In this document: piece by piece, positions 57,652 to 64,000 of the stretch
Numbering within the stretch: position 1 is the first letter of the stretch
Layout: every line of letters begins with the position of its first letter
Source: Mallotus nudiflorus
Lineage: Eukaryota; Streptophyta; Magnoliopsida; Malpighiales; Euphorbiaceae
Assembly (NCBI GenBank): GCA_947683625.1
Contig: CANTUR010000278.1
Location: forward strand, 62,001 to 126,000
Reading direction: 5' to 3'
DNA: 64,000 nucleotides
Notes under the pieces: generated by a model
Told to the model about the DNA's origin: nothing
The model's database searches: none
Seen by the model: only the letters and a program-made list of their open reading frames with translations
Program-made: the position numbers and the translations under genes

Positions 57652-57759
57652 AATTCTCTAGAATTGCAGCTCCTATGACCCACATAACTCAGAAGAATGG
57701 GAAGATTATATGAACAGATGTTTGTTGGAACAACTTCCAAGTATTGAAGAAGACCTGAT

Positions 57760-57905
57760 ATCATTACAGCATTTCATCATATCATCATAGCATCTCATTA
57801 CAACATTTCATCACGACATTTCATTCTAGCATTTCATCATAACATTTCATTATATCATCTCATCATGACATTCATCATAGCATGTCATCATGACATATCA
57901 CCATA
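57760..57905 (+). repeat. Degenerate 14-16-bp tandem repeat
   Basis: About ten units of the form CATCATAGCATTTCATCATG between the RT and integrase remnants, in place of RNase H. Probably a slippage expansion after deletion. Confidence 0.8.
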
Positions 57906-58239
57906 GAATGATATGTTGATAGGAGATGCCCAAGTTAATGATACAGGGTTGATGTTGTAATCTGAGAAAGGGATCCTATATAAGCTGTGGAAATGAACTT
58001 GCAATGTACATCCAGATGATTACCAAGAATTATCACAGTATTCAGGATCAATACTAGTGGGTTGGATTGAAGAAGGATGTGACTGATTGTATTTCTAAGA
58101 GTTTAATTTGCCAATCGATGAAAGCTGAACATCAGAAGTTTTCTAGGAAGTTTCGATCTCTTTTGAACTTTGGGTAGAAATAAGAGAGAATTATGATAAT
58201 TTTTATGGTTGGTTACCTCGTTCGAAGGGTAAATATAAT

Positions 58240-58930
58240 TCCGTTGGAATGACTGTAGATAAATTGATCAAGTCAACTAATTTTTGGCTAGTGGAAGCCA
58301 CTTATTCAGTAGCTAAGAGGGCTAAGCTGCATATGAAACATATTGTGTGCCTGCATAGACTACTTGTGTCCATTGTATATGGTAAAGGTACAGTGTTTAC
58401 CTTTCGATTTTGGCAGAGATTATGGATAGTAATAGACACCTGATTGGATTTTAATACTGCTTTTTATCCTCAGACAGATGACAGTTTGAGAGGACGATCC
58501 AGACACTAAACAGTATGTTGAAGATGTGTGTTTTAGATCTAGAAGGTAGTTAGGTTGATTATATGCTACTTATAGAATTCACTTATAATAACAGCTACCA
58601 TAGCAGTATTGGAATGACACCACCTGAGGCTTTTATGGAAAGAAGTCTTAATTAGATATGAGATGGTTCAAAATACAGCCAAGAAGTTGTTGTGATCAGA
58701 AGAGCGATATGGATCCTAGACGCAGAGATATGGAGTTTCAAATTGAAGACTGTAATTCTGGAGATGTCTCCAAAAAAATGGTATGATAAGATTTGGTAAG
58801 ATTGCATATTGGTTGGCTTTGTTTCGATTTTGAGAGAGTATATTTTGGACACTTCGCACATGTTACAGTTGAACAATATAGAACTGAATGAAGATCTGAA
58901 GTTTGAGAAGGAATCGGTTGAGATTGTAAA
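58240..58930 (+). pseudogene. Integrase fragments of the Tekay-like element
   Basis: TVDKLIKSTNFWLVEATYSV, then YGKGTVFTFRFWQRL (58249-58430), then FNTAFYPQTD (about 58450), a YNNSYHSSIGMTPPEAF-like stretch near 58590 and later SHMLQLNNIELNEDLKFEKE (58850-58910). The DRG box reads GKG, so a catalytic Asp is lost. Frameshifts and stops are present. Confidence 0.87.
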
Positions 58931-59070
58931 TTATCAAGCTCGATAGTTATGTTCGAACCAGATCCAGATGATCAGGATGTTGTGGTGAAGCAACAAAGTG
59001 AAAGAGCTTACGTGAGGGACTGAAGTTGAGATACAAGCTTCTTACCAGTATCTCTTCCTTTCTTGATCTT
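58930..59070 (+). pseudogene. C-terminal chromodomain remnant
   Basis: In one frame LW-SNKVKELT, a stop, then GTEVEIQASYQYLFLS lines up with the WRN-x-EEATWE-x-E-x-YPHLF end of chromovirus integrases. It is weak but correctly placed just before the polypurine tract. In intact elements this domain helps direct integration to chromatin marks. Confidence 0.5.
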
Positions 59071-59107
59071 GTAATTTTCTTTTTGGAATTCGGGGACGAA
59101 TTCTTGT

Positions 59108-59119
59108 AAGGGGGGAAGA
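59108..59119 (+). other. Polypurine tract
   Basis: AAGGGGGGAAGA, followed by C and then the 3' LTR start at 59121. Confidence 0.9.
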
Positions 59120-59120
59120 C

Positions 59121-62100
59121 TGTAATATCCCGAATTTTTAAATATTTTTATACTGCATCAGGATATGCAGTGTTAATAATTTTTGTATATATATTTATGA
59201 TATTTTATGAGTTTCTTGTTTGTTTAAAGCTAATTTAATTATTTTATATTATTTTAAGTACTTTACGTAAAATTTTTCTGGGAATTGTATTTTCGGAAAA
59301 ATTGACACGTAAATAATTTAATACTATTTATTTTGACTAGTTTTATGAATTTGCATGAACTCATATATAATTTTAAAGTGCTAAAATAAATTGTATATAT
59401 TTGTACTTATTTAACTTAATTAGAGCTTAATTAATTTTCTTAATTTTATTATTTAATTTTTGTATTAATTAATTAATTTTAAGTGTATAAATTATTAAAC
59501 ATATTAAAATATTTATGTGGTGAGTATTAATTGTGTGTGGGAATATATATATTACTATAATGTAGTGTGGACATATATATATTATAGTGTGTGGTGTGGG
59601 AATATTTAAATTAAAGTAAAGTTATATATATATATATATATAAGGTACAAATATAAGTCAACACAGCATGGGTAAAATCATTTCCTTTTTTTTTTTTTTA
59701 TCTTCTTCTTCTTCCCCTCACTCTCGGTTCCTTCCAACCGGACTGCCCCACCTGGAACCAGCCATCACCACTATTTCCCCTTCTGTCCAGCAGCCACCAG
59801 CCACCACTAGCATCGTCTATCGCTGCCTAGAACGTTGAAAAATGAAGGAGACCGAAGGTGCAGCTTCCTCATGTCGGTGAAGATTCCGGCCACCTTAGGA
59901 CGTCGGACCAGACTTTTTTGAAAGCTTTTCATCCGATGAGTTCATTTTTAAGCTCAAAACCTCTAGATTTTTAGATATCTTCAAGTTTTAGTTTATGTGT
60001 TTTAGGGTTTTTAATTTTTTTTGAAGTTGAATTTGTTGGATTCATGAAAACTTCCTTCACAAAATTTGTTCTTGGAAGCTTTATCTACATGCTGTAATTT
60101 TTGGAATTTATTTTGATTTTTGTGAATTTTTGATTATTTTATTATTATTTTCTAATTTTCGAAAATTAATTAATTAAATTATGAAATTGTGTTTTATGGT
60201 GATTATAGGAGTTGAAATGAATTATAGAAATTTATTTGTAATTTTTGTGAATTTTTATGTATTTATTTGGAATTTATTAAGTTTATGTAATTTTGAAAAA
60301 ATAGGGTTAATTATGTGTTTAATTGAAATAAATTGGTAAATTGAGTATATTTATTGATATTATTGAATTATATATTGAGAAATTAATTTTTGAGTAATTA
60401 TATAATTTTTGGTGAATTTTTTGAAAATTTATAGTGAATATATATATAGGGGTATTTTGGTAATTTTACACTAAATTGGTTATAAATGTAATTAAATTGG
60501 TTTTAATAGTTACTTAGGGTATAAAAATGATTTCTGCAAATTTTTAGTATTTTTAACTAATTAAAACTATTTTTCGTAAATTATTTTTAAATTATATATA
60601 ATATACTATTTTTCTAAATAAATGGGTTTTTATTGATTTTTAATAAGTTTTAGGGTTAATTACATAATTTGGATTTATAAAATTTTTAGGGAATTTTTTT
60701 GAGTAATAATAGTATATTATGTATATTTTATATTATATGGATAAATATGTAATTTTATGCTAATTATAGTTAAATATATATTTTAGTTGGTTTTATTAAT
60801 ATTTAAGAGGTTTAGAGGATTTTTTTATAAATTAATTGGTATTTTTATTTAAGTAATGTTAATTTTGAATATTGTTTCCAAATATTATATATATATGTAT
60901 AATATATTATTTTGGTAACAAAAAATGTATATATGGTTATATTTAGCATATTTGGTATAATGGTTTTAATTAAGGTATTTGTTGATAGTTATATTAATTA
61001 TGAATTATATATATGCATATTTTAAGAATAATGTATATTATTGGAAATTATGGGTTTTTATATATTTATGTCTAATTAAATTTAATTAAGTGTCATGTTA
61101 TACTTTAAATATGATTTTAATGTTTATTTATGAAAGTAAAATTTTCCTGAATTTATTAATTAGAATTGAGTTGTGAACTCGGTCGGGCTAAAATTGTGTT
61201 GGAGAGCCGACCCAAGTGTAGACTGTGTGCGAATTTTTAGAAGTGCGTTTTCCATGCAAGAATGCCTCTACATATGGTAGAGAGATGTCCGTTTTACAGA
61301 AGAGATTCTGCCAAAATTTTGATAGATTTTCTCATAAAACGTGATATCATCAGTAAATTTCTATCATTAATTAGGGTTTTTCCTATCTATAGAGTCTTAT
61401 CCGATCTTCCTCGAGTCAATCTAGAATTTTACTATTTCTGTTGATTTTCGATTTCAATTCCATAGGCATGTTTTAAAAAGAGGTATGTTAATTATTTTCT
61501 AGAGAATATCGGAGCGGAAGCTGTTGGATCGAGGCAGACGCGCGGTCGTCAGCCTTCTCGTTCATCTTGTAAGTCGATAAAATGATCTGTGCGTGTGTTT
61601 TATTTAAAGATGTGTGCACTCATATTTTTATGTTATTATTATATGATTTATTTAATTTAATTCTACTATTTAAAGTTTAAGCACATTTTATTTATTTAAA
61701 ATCAGTTTTGAGAAATTTTGGTAGAACGGGCTACCTGGTGGGTTTCACCAAGACCGTGTGCACATGGTAGAGATTGAGAGATGGATCTGATTATTGTATG
61801 ACTGGTGAATATTAAACTGGGATGAGTGCCTCGGTGGAAGCCTTTGCTCTCGGGGACCGCCAGTGATTGGAAAGTCAATAATGCACTGGGATGGGTGCCT
61901 CGGTTGATGCGTTAGCTCTCGGGGGCCGCTAGTGCCATATATTTTGGATTTAGTGAATGACTGTGACTTGGTACCTCTGTTGATGCCTTTGCTCTCGAGG
62001 ACCGACAGTCTATTTGGAACAAGTGGGCCCAGTTGGCCATTTAGAACTTTGGGTTTAGGGTTCTACCGAGATTTTTTTTTAAAAGCTATATCTATACATT

Positions 62101-62633
62101 ATAAATTATTTTCACCACAATTATATGGCTTTCAAAAAGGTTTTCAAATCGTACAGCTCTTTTTATTAACTTACTCAGTGAGGTCTGATTTCCCTTAATT
62201 TATTTTTTTTCAGGAGCTTGGGAGATCGACCTCAGACCGTCTCTACGCCGGATTTCTTCATCATCGGCTATACTATGTAGGTCACTATGAGCTGTACTGT
62301 AGTAGTAACTCTAGAAAACTGCAGTAGTAACTATACTAAGAATTTGTATGATTTAAGTATACTTGTGTATTTTATTTCAATGAACCATGTTTATGTATAA
62401 TGATTTAACTTTGATTTATAATATGACGTTGGAGAATATTTTAGTTATGAATTCAATTCTGTTTTAATTTCAGAAAAAAAAAATCAGTTTGATAATGTGT
62501 TCTATTATAAAATAAAGTTTTAAATTGTAAGTTTTTATATTTCTTTTCTTTAAGGCTTACTACGGGTTTCGGGGGCCTTATGCCTTCCCATTCCCTAATG
62601 CCGGTTACGTGCCCTCGGGTTCGGGTCGTGACA
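59121..62633 (+). repeat. 3' LTR of the Tekay-like element
   Basis: 3513 bp, colinear with the 5' LTR. Differences are scattered substitutions, a much shorter AT run (59630-59642), a shorter TTC tract, and about 30 extra bp near 60076-60105 (AGCTTTATCTACATGCTG...). Hairpin modules lie at 61816-61864, 61885-61933 (ACTGG with CTAGT, a G-U pair) and 61959-62010. The donor-like site is ATGAGT. Confidence 0.95.
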
Positions 62634-63370
62634 ATTATTTTTGTATCTTTTTGGTTTTTGATACTTTATTATGTGTTTTTAGTTTAAGGGTGATAAGAAA
62701 TTCTCTAAGGATGTTGGTTTTAATTTCAAAATTAAAGATAGTTCTGTTAAAGATGGTGTTGATGGGGATGAAGTGTTGAAGGATTCTAATTTGATGTGTT
62801 TTTTTTTTTGTTATATTAATTTGGTATCTTTTTGGGTTCGTTTTGGTTTATATTTTTGCTTTTGATGTGTTATTTTATTTTTAGGGTAAAGAGACTGTAT
62901 TTGATGATATTGTTAATCTTTTCAATGTTATTGATTCTACTATAAAAGCTACTTGAGGATTGAGTGGAGATATTGTATGCTTTTTATTTTTTATTTTTTA
63001 TTTTTTTGTGTTTTATTTATGGTTGACTTTTTTTTTTTTGGAATAGGCTATTGAAAAGGGTGATTTTGTGTCTATTTTCTAACTAATATGGTGTTATTAG
63101 GGGACAAAGTGTTAAGTATACTATAGTGGTATTTTATTTTTTTTTTAGTTTTTATGTGTGATTACTGTTTTTGCTTTTTGGTTTATGTTTGGTTTCTGAT
63201 ATTGTTTTATATATGCAAGATGATGAAGATGACTTTGTGACTCTAGTTCCAATGGAAATAGAGCATAGACCTGCGTATTTCATGAAATCACCTTTTTGTG
63301 AATGAGTTTAGTTCTTTAGGAGTTTCTAAGGAGAAGAAGGATGTGACTATTTTAGAATGTTTACATCCTT
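62634..63370 (+). pseudogene. Acidic multi-exon gene remnant, right half
   Basis: Exon-like pieces with AG before them: KGDKKFSKDVGFNFKIKDSS then VKDGVDGDEVLKDSN (62685-62790), GKETVFDDIVNLFNVIDSTI (62885-62945) and DDEDDFVTLVPMEIEHRPAY then FMKSPFC (63219-63300). They are separated by T-rich intron-like DNA. The final piece vaguely recalls the region before Ulp1-type peptidases in MULE-borne genes, but no catalytic domain is present. Stops occur. It continues the locus at 51970. Confidence 0.4.
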
Positions 63371-64000
63371 TTATTAATAATAATAATAATAATATATTTA
63401 ATAAAAAATAATGAAAAATATAAAAAACTGAATAAAAGTGTAAGAGATTGTTTCATATACAGAAAATAAACTAAAAATATACAAAAATAAAATAAAATTT
63501 ATTTTAACCATATTATAACTATAATTAACATATACAAATTTAATATAAAAGAATATATATCAAAATTTAGTAATTATGTGAAGTTTAACCATATTGTATT
63601 TTAATGAAAATATTATATCACAAACATCAAATATACGGAAATTGAACTAAAAGTATACAAAAAGTAAACCAAAAGTAAATATATATTTTGAATTTCATGC
63701 AGGAATTTATATTATAGTAATGATGAATAAAACCGCTAACATAGCAGACATGAGACTACCTATAACAAAATAATTAATAAAAATAATGATAATTTATTCA
63801 ATCAAAGACAAAGAAAAACATAATGAGATTATTTCATATATGGAAAATAAACTAAAAGTAAACAAGCAATAAAAAAAACATTACAGATTTCATACTTTTA
63901 GAATTTGTATTGCAATAACTTTAAAATTTTTAAAAATGAAATTGTCATTCCACTTCCCATTGTATTGAGTACCCTAAAATTTTGTATATATACTTCACAT
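63371..64000. repeat. AT-rich diverged direct repeats at the right edge
   Basis: The phrases GAGATTNTTTCATATANNGAAAATAAACTA (63445, 63826) and ATACGGAAATTGAACTAAAAG (63636) recur at about 190-bp spacing. The block ACTTTAAAATTTTTAAAAATG (63912) repeats 51522. No gene seen. Confidence 0.5.

Larger units (their letters stand above)
52152..62633 (+). mobile_element. Tekay/Del-like chromovirus, structurally complete but defective, TSD ATTAT
   Basis: 10,482 bp flanked by perfect ATTAT (52147-52151 and 62634-62638). The LTRs are 52152-55735 and 59121-62633, starting TGTAATATCCCG and ending TGATA or TGACA. Primer site at 55740, polypurine tract at 59108. The internal region is only 3385 bp, against the 5-6 kb usual for the lineage, and carries broken gag, RT, integrase and chromodomain pieces; protease and RNase H are not visible and the RT core is deleted. 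Domain order and LTR ends indicate the Tekay/Del group of Ty3/gypsy chromoviruses. The element interrupts an older locus. It cannot produce its own enzymes. Confidence 0.95.

Noticed and set aside
57760..57905. Possible regulatory array in the Tekay-like interior
   Set aside because: A degenerate ATC-rich slippage repeat with no sign of conservation outside this copy.

Overview
This 64-kb window looks like nuclear DNA of a eudicot plant. It is very AT-rich, it carries two intron-containing plant-type MATE transporter genes, and most of the rest is nested LTR retrotransposons, DNA transposons and their remains. I cannot name the species from sequence alone. No bacterial, organellar, CRISPR or tRNA-gene signal was seen.

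Layout. 1-3815: minus-strand Athila-type Ty3/gypsy element (gag-protease, primer-binding site, 5' LTR) running off the left edge and apparently inserted into the gag of a plus-strand Tat-type element. 3816-19025: that Tat element, with degenerate gag-pol to about 8627, then a long 3' region holding an antisense accessory reading frame, a plant-mobile-domain (PMD) remnant and an LTR-like end. Two solo LTRs are nested in it: 8828-12300 (TSD CCTTT) and 12915-14384 (TSD TAAAC). 19026-22990: AT-rich intergenic DNA. 23196-26365: intact 8-exon MATE gene 1. 26560-28830: a minus-strand copia remnant split by a 1.5-kb Pack-MULE-like element that carries a broken glutaredoxin-like gene. 30040-35780: a second Tat copy, minus strand, with primer-binding site and 5' LTR. 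37082-38560: a SINE with 14-bp target-site duplication, an RPA1-like remnant and a possible pararetrovirus fragment. 39076-42176: third solo LTR (TSD TTAAC). 42437-45245: tandem duplications, a TRIM-like pair and a long-inverted-repeat element containing a MITE. 47900-50180: intact 8-exon MATE gene 2. 52152-62633: a structurally complete Tekay/Del-like chromovirus (TSD ATTAT, initiator-Met primer-binding site, polypurine tract) whose interior is shrunken and dead. 62634-64000: remains of the locus it split.

Function. The only genes that look alive are the two MATE (DETOXIFICATION, DTX16-like) paralogues. They share the same strand and exon/intron plan, and six internal exons have identical lengths, so they are a dispersed tandem pair of probable proton-coupled efflux carriers that retroelements have pushed about 21.5 kb apart.

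The most unusual signal is in the LTRs of the Tekay-like family (two LTRs of the complete element plus two solo LTRs). Each holds two or three copies of a GC-rich module whose core is conserved and whose flanking arms differ in sequence yet remain complementary, suggesting a selected hairpin. The same LTRs carry a conserved splice-acceptor-like site, and some carry a donor-like site, consistent with an intron of about 2.2 kb in the 5' leader.
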